Positions 6,744-14,074 of a stretch of DNA of 14,074 nucleotides are shown one piece after another (position 1 is the stretch's first letter; each line of letters opens with the position of its first letter). Source of the DNA: Acidobacteriaceae bacterium (lineage in GTDB: Bacteria; Acidobacteriota; Terriglobia; Terriglobales; SbA1); NCBI GenBank assembly GCA_019237515.1, contig JAFAGX010000516.1:1-14074 (forward strand), written 5' to 3'. A program made the position numbers and the translations under genes. Below the pieces are notes generated by a model that made no database searches, was not told where the DNA came from, and saw only the letters and a program-made list of their open reading frames with translations.

Positions 6744-7513
6744 ACTCGCTTCGCTTGTCAAAATCCTTCCAGTTCGGTTTATTGCTCTTCGGTATTGCAA
6801 CCGTTGCGTGGTCAAATCCGGCTCAGAATTTAATTTCAGCAGCGACGCCTCCCACGCAAGCATCCCCGGAACAGTCCAAGTCGAACGGCGATGAATTGCA
6901 GCATGTGATCACCCAGATGGATCGCACAGCCGCGAACTTTCGCACTACGCAGGCCAACTTTGTGTGGACGCAATACACGGCCGTCGTAAACGACATCACA
7001 GATACACAGAAGGGAACTGTGTACTTTCGTCGCGCCGGCAGCCAAGTAGAAATGATGGCGGACATCAACGATCCTCCACCCCCAAAATTCGTGCTGTTCA
7101 GCGGCAGCAAGCTGCAGGTTTTTCAACCGAAGATCGATCAAGTCACGCAATACGACACCGGAAAAGACCGGGCGGCGTTCGAGAGTTTCCTGGTCCTTGG
7201 CTTCGGCGGCAGCGGTCAGGGCATGCTCAAGTCCTTTGATGTCAAGTACCTCGGCGGGGAAAACGTCGGAGGCGTCGAAACTGCCAAACTCGAACTGACA
7301 CCCAAATCTGAGAAGGCACGCAATACCTTCAACCGCATTTGGCTATGGATTGACCCCACTCGGGGCGTTTCGATCCAGCAGAAGCTCTTTGCGCCGGACG
7401 GCGACTATCGGTTGGCGCAATATTCGGATATTCGTCTCAACCAGAAAATCGCGGATAATGAATTCAAGCTGAAAACCAACGGCAAGACGAAATTCTTATC
7501 GCCAAAGGGATAG
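6725..7513 (+). CDS. LolA-like outer-membrane lipoprotein-sorting protein (periplasmic)
   Basis: The 262-residue product begins with a basic segment and a hydrophobic core (FGLLLFGIATVAW), a Sec signal peptide with cleavage near SNPAQ. The mature part starts with a helix (VITQMDRTAANFRTTQANF) and then runs as a series of beta strands (GTVYFRRAGSQVEMMADI, KFVLFSGSKLQVFQP, RIWLWIDPTRGVSIQQKLF, YRLAQYSDIRLNQKI). This is the half-barrel plan of LolA/LolB and related 'outer membrane lipoprotein carrier' proteins that bind lipid-modified cargo in the periplasm. No lipobox cysteine is present, so it should be soluble. Starts at TTG 6725 or TTG 6755 are both possible; the former overlaps the upstream gene by 19 bp. 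True LolA function is uncertain because this broad family includes many paralogues. Confidence 0.72.
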   Translation: MGRTRIDSLRLSKSFQFGLLLFGIATVAWSNPAQNLISAATPPTQASPEQSKSNGDELQHVITQMDRTAANFRTTQANFVWTQYTAVVNDITDTQKGTVYFRRAGSQVEMMADINDPPPPKFVLFSGSKLQVFQPKIDQVTQYDTGKDRAAFESFLVLGFGGSGQGMLKSFDVKYLGGENVGGVETAKLELTPKSEKARNTFNRIWLWIDPTRGVSIQQKLFAPDGDYRLAQYSDIRLNQKIADNEFKLKTNGKTKFLSPKG

Positions 7514-7549
7514 CAGACACCTATAGATATTGAGAATCAAAGATAAAAG

Positions 7550-7578
7550 CTGAAAAAGAGGAAATGGGGAGTTATACT
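7550..7578 (+). promoter_or_regulatory. Sigma70-type promoter upstream of the 70-aa frame
   Basis: CTGAAA (7550-7555, four of six consensus bases) and TATACT (7573-7578, five of six) are 17 bp apart. Transcription would start near 7585, about 42 nt before the ATG at 7627. The leader contains GAGAA/TTCTC, a small 5-bp hairpin around AAAC. The promoter is the main support for treating the following short frame as a gene. Confidence 0.5.
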
Positions 7579-7626
7579 TCCAAAACAAGGTCAGTGAGAA
7601 AAACTTCTCTAAATTTTTAGAATTAC

Positions 7627-7839
7627 ATGGCCAAAGTTTTTACGATTCCCGTCCCCCCCAAACTTCCCCGCCGACGTGAACGGACCTCCGACCCGCGCTA
7701 CGTGGATGGGCAACGTTTACTGGTCGAAGCCATGAAGTATTTGACCCAGGCTGACCCGGTTGCAAACCGTTCTGCCATCGAACTGCTGTCGGAGCATGTC
7801 CGTACCCGCTTTCGCATGACTGACTCGCCCCTCGGTTGA
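7627..7839 (+). CDS. Small 70-residue protein, function unknown
   Basis: The frame runs from ATG to TGA and encodes a basic N-terminus with a proline-rich stretch (IPVPPKLPRRRER). An amphipathic, helix-forming region follows (YVDGQRLLVEAMKYLTQADPVANRSAIELLSEHV). Codons look normal for the region. It follows a plausible promoter but has no clear ribosome site. From 7698 onward it lies antisense to the last 47 codons of the GT39 gene, whose translation there is serine-, arginine- and cysteine-rich and looks unlike the rest of that protein; that tips the balance toward this frame being real. No family is recognised. Confidence 0.5.
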   Translation: MAKVFTIPVPPKLPRRRERTSDPRYVDGQRLLVEAMKYLTQADPVANRSAIELLSEHVRTRFRMTDSPLG

Positions 7840-9239
7840 GCTTCGCTGCGTCCCAAGTCCACACTCCTCTCGTCAAAAGCCTTCTTGCTGCGGCGAGAGA
7901 ACAGAGCTGTCGCCAGCACAATTACAACCGGATAACACTCAAGCGTGTAGCGCGTTTCGGGGTTCTCAAGGGTTCCAAGGAATGCAGAACGCATTAAAAC
8001 AAATGTAAGCAACAGCCCCATGTAAGCTATCTGCCGCGACCGAACCAGGCCAAAAAGCGCTGCGGCTACATACAACAGGTTCACTACCCCGAACGCGACA
8101 TTCACGATCAGCCACCTGGTTTGCTCATCGAATTCCCACCAGCGTGAATTACAAGGAAGAATTTCGGTGCGAGGCCGAAGCCACATGTCTACAATGCGCA
8201 AGAGCGGCAGCCAAACGTAGTATCGCAACGGCGCCCGATGGATGCGTTCGGCCGCCAGCTCAGCAAATCGTTCGTCGAGATCGGGAGTGACCCGCAGAAC
8301 CCGGTTATAGTCATCCAGCAACTGCGAGGTACGATCTCGCTGAGCCTCGCTGTCGAAGGCCCGCCACGGAAGTTGGTCAACATCCATCGGACTTCCGGGT
8401 ACGGACCAATAAATCTCCTCGGTTGAGGCATAGTCGACGATCCAAGTTTTTGTCCAACGCTCGAATCCCATCGGCATGAATGAGCCTTCCTGGTTGGCAT
8501 ACCTTGGCGCCAGCGGCTGAAATTCATGAAACGTGCGGAGATTTCGCACAGCCCAGGGAGCGAGTGGCGCAAAAGCAGCGATCAGCACCACAATCGCCGC
8601 CTTCAGTGCGTTAATGCGGGCCGCGGTACCTTGTTGCCGCACGAAATACCATGCAAGGTAAACTTTGACGGCAATGAGCAACAATGCACCATCAGGACGC
8701 AATAGCATCGCGCTGCCAACCGCAAACCCCGCGCCGAGCCAGAATCTCCAGCGCGAAGTCTGTAGCCCCGCAATCGCGAAATCCAATGCAAGCGCAGTGA
8801 AGAAGATTTCCCAGGTCTCGGTCAGTGCAGCTCCACTGTAGTTCGCGAAAAATGGGCAGAATGCGGCCAACAAAAACGCAACTTTCGCGGCCGCCGGAGT
8901 GAGGATTCGCTGAGCAATATCGGCGACGAGAAAACAGGTACTGAGATCGACAAACACTTGCAGGATCAGAACAGCGCGATAATGCTCCACACCAAATATC
9001 GCGAAGAAGAGGGCAAGAAACGCGGGATAGCCCGGCAGCCGGATGTACGTCGGCGAAATGTCATTGCGCCCGCTCAGCCCGTAGACGCCGTGCTGCAACC
9101 AATTCTTGGCGATGTCTCCGTAAACAAATGAATCAGCCGTGACGGCTGGAATGCCAAGAACAAAGAGAAGCCGGAGCGCGACCGCGCCGATTGACACCCA
9201 GAAGAAGAATCGCGGGGACTTGCGCACAATCTCGTGCAC
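7698..9239 (-). CDS. GT39/ArnT-like polytopic membrane glycosyltransferase
   Basis: The product (513 residues as read) has around ten membrane helices and the layout of dolichyl/undecaprenyl-phosphate sugar-dependent transferases (GT39/GT83, GT-C fold). A first helix is followed by an outer loop with acidic residues (D36 and D42 in ADSFVYGDIAKNW), then YIRLPGYPAFLALF, the FLVADIAQRI and GAALTETWEIFFTALAL helices, and a late ENPETRYTLECYP block near the C-terminus. Such enzymes move a sugar from a lipid carrier to protein, lipid or polysaccharide on the outer face of the inner membrane. The start is a GTG at 9239, with no clear ribosome site. The conserved part ends near SRRSKKAF (residue ~455); the last ~58 residues look unstructured and overlap an opposing frame. 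It is divergent from the trifunctional glycan gene, 138 bp away. Donor and acceptor are unknown. Confidence 0.85.
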   Translation of the reverse strand: MHEIVRKSPRFFFWVSIGAVALRLLFVLGIPAVTADSFVYGDIAKNWLQHGVYGLSGRNDISPTYIRLPGYPAFLALFFAIFGVEHYRAVLILQVFVDLSTCFLVADIAQRILTPAAAKVAFLLAAFCPFFANYSGAALTETWEIFFTALALDFAIAGLQTSRWRFWLGAGFAVGSAMLLRPDGALLLIAVKVYLAWYFVRQQGTAARINALKAAIVVLIAAFAPLAPWAVRNLRTFHEFQPLAPRYANQEGSFMPMGFERWTKTWIVDYASTEEIYWSVPGSPMDVDQLPWRAFDSEAQRDRTSQLLDDYNRVLRVTPDLDERFAELAAERIHRAPLRYYVWLPLLRIVDMWLRPRTEILPCNSRWWEFDEQTRWLIVNVAFGVVNLLYVAAALFGLVRSRQIAYMGLLLTFVLMRSAFLGTLENPETRYTLECYPVVIVLATALFSRRSKKAFDERSVDLGRSEAQPRGESVMRKRVRTCSDSSSMAERFATGSAWVKYFMASTSKRCPST

Positions 9240-9336
9240 AGACGGAATATAGCAGTTTCCGTATCTGCTAGGTGCGGTGACTCATACAACAACCTGCCTC
9301 TTCGGCCGGGCACGTCCGAACCCTGCACCCACAGGT

Positions 9337-9365
9337 TTGACCGCAATTACCGCGCATTCTACGAT
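9337..9365 (+). promoter_or_regulatory. Strong sigma70-type promoter for the trifunctional glycan gene
   Basis: TTGACC (9337-9342, five of six consensus bases) and TACGAT (9360-9365, four of six) are exactly 17 bp apart. The -10 ends only 12 bp before the ATG at 9378, so transcription would start near 9372. The leader would be about 6 nt, with no ribosome site: a nearly leaderless message. Confidence 0.55.
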
Positions 9366-9377
9366 GTAATCTGCTGA

Positions 9378-12300
9378 ATGACACGGCCAGTCTTTTACGA
9401 TCCCCGGCAGGCGCGATGGAAACGTCTGAAGCGTCTCTTCGACGCCCTCGCCATCTGTTTTATGTTGCTGGTGATCTTTTTCCTGTACAACGCCTTGCAT
9501 GGCGAGCAACTGCCCACGCTGTTTTGGAAGGCGGAAACCAAGCCGTACCACGCTTTACGGGAAAATGAGAAGCAAAAAGCCCGGGAGCGTCGCCGTCTCG
9601 CTGCAGAGCACCGGTCGCATCGGCACAGCAAGGGCCCAATTCTCACTCCTGATAGCGAGGAGGGTCCACGGGCCGCGTTTTACGTGAACTGGGATGCCGC
9701 AAGCTTTTCGTCTTTGCGCGAGTTTGCTCGCCAGATCGATCTTCTATACCCCGAATGGCTGCATGTCGTAACCCCCGACGGACGGCTGCAGTCGGTCGAC
9801 GAGCAGACGGGAAAGTTCTTTGACGTAGTACAGGGCAACACAGCCCGGCAGGTAGACGACAAGGTTATGCCATTCCTCAAGTCTGAAGGAACCGGCATGG
9901 AAGTCTACCCCATGGTCAACAACTCAAATGGCACAGATTGGGTAGACATCAGTGACTTTCTGAACGATACCGCGGCCCGCGCACGTTTCCGGCACGAGAT
10001 TGCCGTATTCCTATCGAGTGACAAATATCGCGGCTTGATGGTGGATTTTGAGGAGTTTCCTCGCAAGGGTCAGCCCGGTTTCGACAAATTGTTGAACGAG
10101 CTTTCGGCCGAACTGCATGGGCGCGGCCTCAAGCTGTACGTCAGCGTCCAGCCGCATAATGAGGACTTTAATTATGCAGCTATTTCTGCCGCCGCGGATG
10201 GCGTGATCGTTATGGACTATGACGAGCATTTCCCCGGAGGGGACCCGGGACCGGTGGCTTCCCAGGACTGGTTCGTGAAGAACCTCGAAATCGCTAAGAA
10301 ATTGATCCCGCCGGAGAAGATCATCTGCGCTATCGGCAATTATGGGTATGACTGGGTGCAACGCACAAAAGCGGGTGAGCTTCCGCCCGGGATAAAAGAT
10401 TCGAATTCTTCCGTGCAGGACGCGTGGCTAACCGCGAGAGATTCGGAAGAAGATGTTGACTTTGATGACGATGCTTTGAACCCGCACGTCAGCTACATGG
10501 ACGAGCGTAATCTGAGGCACGACATCTGGTTCCTGGATGCGGTCACCGCCTTCAATGAGATGCGGGCCGCCCAGACCTTGGGAGTTCAAAGCTTCGCTCT
10601 GTGGCGTCTGGGATCGGAAGATCGCTCACTTTGGAAGGTATGGGACGTTCCCGGTGAAGCTGGTTCAGTCGACAAGCTGAAGGACGTTCCGCCCGGCGAT
10701 GATGTAGACATGGAAGGTAACGGCGAAATCTTCCGCATCGAGGCCGAGCCGACCCATGGCTCGCGAATTTTGACCCTTGACCCGTCTTCGGGTTTAGTCA
10801 GCGACGAGGAATTCGACGCTCTCCCCGAGCCTTACCGAGTGGCGCGCTACGGCTACAACCCTAACCAGGTGGCAATCACGTTCGACGATGGTCCTGATCC
10901 CGAATGGACCCCCAAGATTCTCGATGTTCTCAAGCGCGAACACGCTGAAGCCACTTTCTTTCTCATAGGACTTGAGGCAGACAAGTTTGGCGGCATCGCA
11001 TCGCGGATTTATCGTGAAGGCCACGAGATTGGCAATCACACATTCACGCACCCGGACATCAGCAACATCTCGACTAAGCTGAATCAACTGGAAATCAATT
11101 TGACGGAGGAGCTATTTGCCAGCCGTCTGGGCGTGCATACCATCCTTTTCCGGCCCCCTTATTCCATCGACCAGGAGCCCGACACCACCGATGAAGTTCG
11201 CCCCCTTAAGATCGCGCAAGACATGGGCTACATCATTGTCGGCGACAAGATCGATCCGAATGATTGGCGCGAAAATCCGCGGCCCACTGCTGCGGAGATT
11301 GCCGATCGCGTGATCACCCACTTGCCACCTTGCGGTGCTGACGCTCGCTTCTGTGGAAGTATCATCCTGCTGCATGATGGCGGCGGTAACCGCGGCCAAA
11401 CCGTCGCTGCTTTGCCTAAGATTATTGAAGGAGTTCGAGCCAAAGGTCTACAAATCGTCCCCCTGTATGCACTGCTCGGCAAAAATAAAGCCGATGTCAT
11501 GCCTCCACTGCCAACCAATGAACGCTGGGCAGCCCGCATCGACTGGCTCGGATTCGCGCTGTGGGACTTCGTAAGTAAAGGCATCATTTGGATCTTCTTC
11601 CTCGGCGACTTGCTGATGACCGGTCGTCTTGTTTCGGTTGGAGCGTTAGCGATTTACGACCGCGTGCGTCAACACCGCGCAGATGTTCCACCTGAAGCAG
11701 CCTGGTACCGGCCCAAAGTCGCTGTGCTGATTCCCGCATACAACGAAGAGAAGGTCATCACGCGAACTATACAAGCGGTTCTCGATTCCGATTACGACGA
11801 CTTGCAGGTCATCGTCATCGACGATGGATCGCGTGATCGTACCCTGGAAGTGGCGCGAGCCGCATTTGTGGATCAAGAGAGGTCGGGTCGAGTGTTGATC
11901 CTCACCAAACCCAACTCCGGCAAAGCTGACGCTCTGAATTTCGGTTTGCAGCACCTGCGCGACGAGGAAATCTTTGTTGGAATCGACGCTGATACCGTGA
12001 TTGCGCCCAACGCGATCACGCGCCTGGTGCCGCATTTCTTGAATCCCCAGGTGGCTGCGGTGGCGGGAAACGCGAAAGTCGGAAATCGGGTGAATCTCTG
12101 GACCCGCTGGCAGGCTCTCGAATACATTACCAGCCAGAATTTCGAGCGCCGAGCCCTGAATACGCTTGGCGCAGTAAGCGTCGTGCCCGGGGCCATCGGT
12201 GCATGGCGAATCGCGGCGGTTCGCGAGGCGGGCGGCTATCACACCGACACGGTGGCGGAAGATGCCGATTTGACCATGGCCCTGCTGCGCCGTGGTTATC

Positions 12301-12878
12301 GAGTGGAATATGAGGATCTGGCGCTCGCCTATACCGAAGCTCCGATCAATGCTAATGGCCTGATGCGGCAGAGATTTCGTTGGTCGTTTGGAATTCTGCA
12401 ATCCGTCTGGAAACATCGCGCGGTGTTCGCACGCAAAGGCGTTCTCGGCTGGGTGGCTTTGCCGAACATTGTGATTTTTCAGATCCTGCTGCCGGTGGTC
12501 TCGCCATTCATTGATCTGATGTTTGTGGTTGGCGCAGGCTGGTATGGCCTCCAGAAGTATTTCCATCCCGACTCCACCGATCCGGCAAGCTTCCAGCGAC
12601 TGGTGCTGTTTTTCGCTGCGTTCCTGATTATTGACTTCATTACCTCTGCGGTGGCATTCGCACTAGAGCGGCGCCAACCTGAGGCCAAAGAAGATGTCGG
12701 CCTCCTCAGTCAGGTATGGCTGCAGAGGTTTGCCTATCGACAATTGTTTTCGGTTGTCCTGTTCAAGACGCTGAAGCGGGCTATCGAAGGCCAGCGGTTC
12801 GCGTGGGACAAGCTGGAGAGAACCGCCGCCATGAGCTACAAAGTGCCGCAAAACCGCGAGTCCGTGAAAGTCCCGTAG
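9378..12878 (+). CDS. Trifunctional GH18-like hydrolase / NodB polysaccharide deacetylase / GT2 synthase
   Basis: One 1166-residue chain carries three carbohydrate domains. A basic N-terminus and one helix (residues 22-40) place residues ~45-720 outside the inner membrane. Residues ~95-430 are GH18-like, with the catalytic strand GLMVDFEEF (D223, E225) and the closing strand FALWRLGSEDRSLWKVWD. Residues ~490-690 are a NodB deacetylase: TFDDGPD (D503, D504), HTFTH (metal ligands H554, H558), RPPYS at 592 and LLHDGGG with H666. A membrane segment at ~722-760 leads to a cytoplasmic GT2 domain: IPAYNEE at ~786, DDGS at 815, DAD at 870, EDAD at 961 and QRFRW at 998. Two hydrophobic segments (1022-1058 and 1075-1096) follow. 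The GT2 resembles PgaC/IcaA and chitin-synthase-like enzymes, so the likely product is a beta-linked GlcNAc polymer that is extruded, deacetylated and trimmed by the same protein. The family is known in several phyla; the polymer here is inference. Confidence 0.93.
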   Translation: MTRPVFYDPRQARWKRLKRLFDALAICFMLLVIFFLYNALHGEQLPTLFWKAETKPYHALRENEKQKARERRRLAAEHRSHRHSKGPILTPDSEEGPRAAFYVNWDAASFSSLREFARQIDLLYPEWLHVVTPDGRLQSVDEQTGKFFDVVQGNTARQVDDKVMPFLKSEGTGMEVYPMVNNSNGTDWVDISDFLNDTAARARFRHEIAVFLSSDKYRGLMVDFEEFPRKGQPGFDKLLNELSAELHGRGLKLYVSVQPHNEDFNYAAISAAADGVIVMDYDEHFPGGDPGPVASQDWFVKNLEIAKKLIPPEKIICAIGNYGYDWVQRTKAGELPPGIKDSNSSVQDAWLTARDSEEDVDFDDDALNPHVSYMDERNLRHDIWFLDAVTAFNEMRAAQTLGVQSFALWRLGSEDRSLWKVWDVPGEAGSVDKLKDVPPGDDVDMEGNGEIFRIEAEPTHGSRILTLDPSSGLVSDEEFDALPEPYRVARYGYNPNQVAITFDDGPDPEWTPKILDVLKREHAEATFFLIGLEADKFGGIASRIYREGHEIGNHTFTHPDISNISTKLNQLEINLTEELFASRLGVHTILFRPPYSIDQEPDTTDEVRPLKIAQDMGYIIVGDKIDPNDWRENPRPTAAEIADRVITHLPPCGADARFCGSIILLHDGGGNRGQTVAALPKIIEGVRAKGLQIVPLYALLGKNKADVMPPLPTNERWAARIDWLGFALWDFVSKGIIWIFFLGDLLMTGRLVSVGALAIYDRVRQHRADVPPEAAWYRPKVAVLIPAYNEEKVITRTIQAVLDSDYDDLQVIVIDDGSRDRTLEVARAAFVDQERSGRVLILTKPNSGKADALNFGLQHLRDEEIFVGIDADTVIAPNAITRLVPHFLNPQVAAVAGNAKVGNRVNLWTRWQALEYITSQNFERRALNTLGAVSVVPGAIGAWRIAAVREAGGYHTDTVAEDADLTMALLRRGYRVEYEDLALAYTEAPINANGLMRQRFRWSFGILQSVWKHRAVFARKGVLGWVALPNIVIFQILLPVVSPFIDLMFVVGAGWYGLQKYFHPDSTDPASFQRLVLFFAAFLIIDFITSAVAFALERRQPEAKEDVGLLSQVWLQRFAYRQLFSVVLFKTLKRAIEGQRFAWDKLERTAAMSYKVPQNRESVKVP

Positions 12879-12932
12879 CAGGGTGTCATTTCTGATCACT
12901 CCGAAGTAGTATCATTTTTATGAGGTGCACTT

Positions 12933-14074
12933 ATGGCAACGATTGAAGCTCCTGTCCGGCCAGCGATTCGCCTGCATGAAGGCCGCTTTGAAAATGAATG
13001 GCTGGTTGATTTCACCAAGGAAGACAACGCGCGTAAGATGCGCGCCGCCATAGACAAAGTGCGCGGGCAGCTGGGCCGCGAGTATGACCTGATCATCGGC
13101 GGCAAGCGAATCAAGACGCAGGAAAAGATCCAGTCGCTTAATCCTGCGAAGCCCTCGCAGGTGGTCGGCATCCATCAGAAAGCCGGAAGGGAGCACGCCG
13201 AGCCGGCGCTTCAGGCGGCGCTGCGGGCATTTGAATCCTGGAGCCGGACCTCGGTTGAGGAACGCGCCAGTCTTGTGTTCCGAGTCGGGGACATGCTGCG
13301 GGAGCGCAAATTCGAATTTATGGCCTGGCTGGTCTTCGAGGTCAGCAAGAATTGGGCGGAAGCTGACGGCGATATCGCTGAGACCATTGATTTCTGCGAG
13401 TACTACAGCCGCGAAGCGTTGCGCCTCTCGAAAGTGACGGCCGATGCGCAACTCCACGGTGAGCGCGATTCCTTGTTTTACATTCCCTTGGGCGTGGGCG
13501 CGGTGATTCCGCCATGGAACTTCCCATGCGCCATCATGGCAGGTCTGACGCTGGCTTCGATTGTCTCGGGCAATACTGTGGTGCTCAAGCCTTCCAGCGA
13601 TTCGCCGACCATTGCCGCGAAATTTGTTGAGCTGCTCGAAGAGGCGGGAGTTCCTGAAGGCGTAGTGAATTTCTGCCCGGGATCGGGTAGCACTTTCGGA
13701 AATGCGCTCGTGGGCCATCCCAAAACTCGCTACATCGCCTTCACCGGTTCCCGTGAAGTGGGTTTGGATATCAACAAGCGTGCGGCCGAAGTTCCTCAAA
13801 ACCAGATTTGGATCAAGCGGACTATCCTCGAGATGGGCGGTAAAGACGCCATCATCGTGGATGCCGATGCCGATCTTGATGCGGCGGTGGAGGGAGTCGC
13901 GCTTTCTGCGTTCGGATTCCAGGGTCAGAAGTGTTCCGCTTGCTCGCGCGCAATTGTGGATGAGCGAATTTACGACAAGTTCCTCGACCGGCTGAAAGCC
14001 CGAGTTGAAAAGATTACGGTTGGGGATCCGGCGGACAATCCCAACATGGGGGCCGTCATCAACGAAGGCTCGAT
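12933..14074 (+). CDS. rocA: 1-pyrroline-5-carboxylate dehydrogenase, RocA/PruA type (3' end beyond window)
   Basis: This NAD-dependent aldehyde dehydrogenase oxidises glutamate-gamma-semialdehyde, in equilibrium with pyrroline-5-carboxylate, to glutamate in proline and arginine breakdown. 380 codons are present of an expected ~515. The N-terminus has the long RocA-type lead (AIDKVRGQLGREYDLIIGGKRI, then SLNPAKPSQVVG). The aldehyde dehydrogenase core shows IPPWNFPCAIMAG with N196, VLKPSSDSP for cofactor binding, FTGSREVG, LEMGGKD with the general base E300, and FQGQKCSACSR with the catalytic cysteine C334. The ATG at 12933 has GAGGTG five bases upstream (12922-12927). It follows the trifunctional gene by 54 bp on the same strand, but its role is unrelated and it probably has its own promoter. 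No proline dehydrogenase domain is fused at the N-terminus, unlike PutA. Confidence 0.93.
   Translation, partial: MATIEAPVRPAIRLHEGRFENEWLVDFTKEDNARKMRAAIDKVRGQLGREYDLIIGGKRIKTQEKIQSLNPAKPSQVVGIHQKAGREHAEPALQAALRAFESWSRTSVEERASLVFRVGDMLRERKFEFMAWLVFEVSKNWAEADGDIAETIDFCEYYSREALRLSKVTADAQLHGERDSLFYIPLGVGAVIPPWNFPCAIMAGLTLASIVSGNTVVLKPSSDSPTIAAKFVELLEEAGVPEGVVNFCPGSGSTFGNALVGHPKTRYIAFTGSREVGLDINKRAAEVPQNQIWIKRTILEMGGKDAIIVDADADLDAAVEGVALSAFGFQGQKCSACSRAIVDERIYDKFLDRLKARVEKITVGDPADNPNMGAVINEGS

Noticed and set aside
11646..12566. 306-codon minus-strand open frame inside the trifunctional gene
   Set aside because: It lies opposite the GT2 domain, which has all expected motifs; the translation is low in helix-forming patterns and rich in His, Arg and Gln, typical of antisense shadows.
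12918..13799. Long minus-strand open frame (293 codons) opposite the aldehyde dehydrogenase gene
   Set aside because: The plus strand encodes a clear RocA-type aldehyde dehydrogenase with catalytic residues; the minus frame has no recognisable motif and mirrors the codon pattern of the real gene.
1..14074. CRISPR array, tRNA, rRNA, transposase or toxin-antitoxin module
   Set aside because: No regularly spaced repeats, no cloverleaf or T-loop signatures and no matching protein families were seen on either strand.

Overview
The window looks like ordinary chromosome of a moderately GC-rich, Gram-negative-type bacterium. Three things suggest Acidobacteriota (Terriglobia/Koribacter-like): a single-chain GH18-deacetylase-glycosyltransferase protein, a LolA-like envelope protein, and intergenic repeats of the 'GTCATCCCGA...GGAGGGATCT' kind. 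This is inference from gene content and style; there is no rRNA or marker that proves it. No tRNA, rRNA, CRISPR array, transposase or phage gene was seen.

Layout. 1-262 is non-coding and holds a short direct repeat and a 171-bp element bounded by perfect 11-bp inverted repeats. 263-805 (-) encodes an unknown five-helix membrane protein. 806-1034 is non-coding with two back-to-back hairpins just past msrA. 1035-1511 (-) is msrA. Divergent from it, 1690-2985 (+) is a secreted Asp-box beta-propeller protein with a good promoter. 3021-3710 (-) is a STAS domain fused to a degenerate receiver domain, probably started from a TTG behind a perfect AGGAGG. 3747-3930 is a structured, gene-free stretch that may hold a small RNA. 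3931-4875 (-) is pyrD (class 1B type). It is divergent from serS (4955-6280, +) across a 79-bp spacer with a large inverted repeat. serS is followed by a one-helix envelope protein and a LolA-like periplasmic protein, both with TTG starts and the two overlapping each other; the three probably form an operon. A promoter at 7550-7578 precedes a small 70-aa reading frame. That frame runs convergently into, and overlaps, the 3' end of a GT39/ArnT-like membrane glycosyltransferase (7698-9239, -).

The centrepiece is 9378-12878 (+), a 1166-residue protein that carries a GH18-like hydrolase domain, a NodB-type polysaccharide deacetylase and a PgaC/IcaA-like GT2 synthase in one membrane-anchored chain. 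It reads as a self-contained machine for making and modifying a beta-linked amino-sugar polymer: synthesis at the cytoplasmic face, deacetylation and trimming outside. It is divergently arranged with the GT39 gene, so the two may form an envelope-glycan locus. The window ends inside a RocA/PruA-type 1-pyrroline-5-carboxylate dehydrogenase gene (12933 to beyond 14074), which serves proline/arginine catabolism.

Most genes are core metabolism or recognisable families. The parts that deserve a second look are the trifunctional protein, the pseudo-receiver STAS protein, the possible RNA at 3747-3930, the MITE-like repeat and the antisense overlap at 7698-7839.
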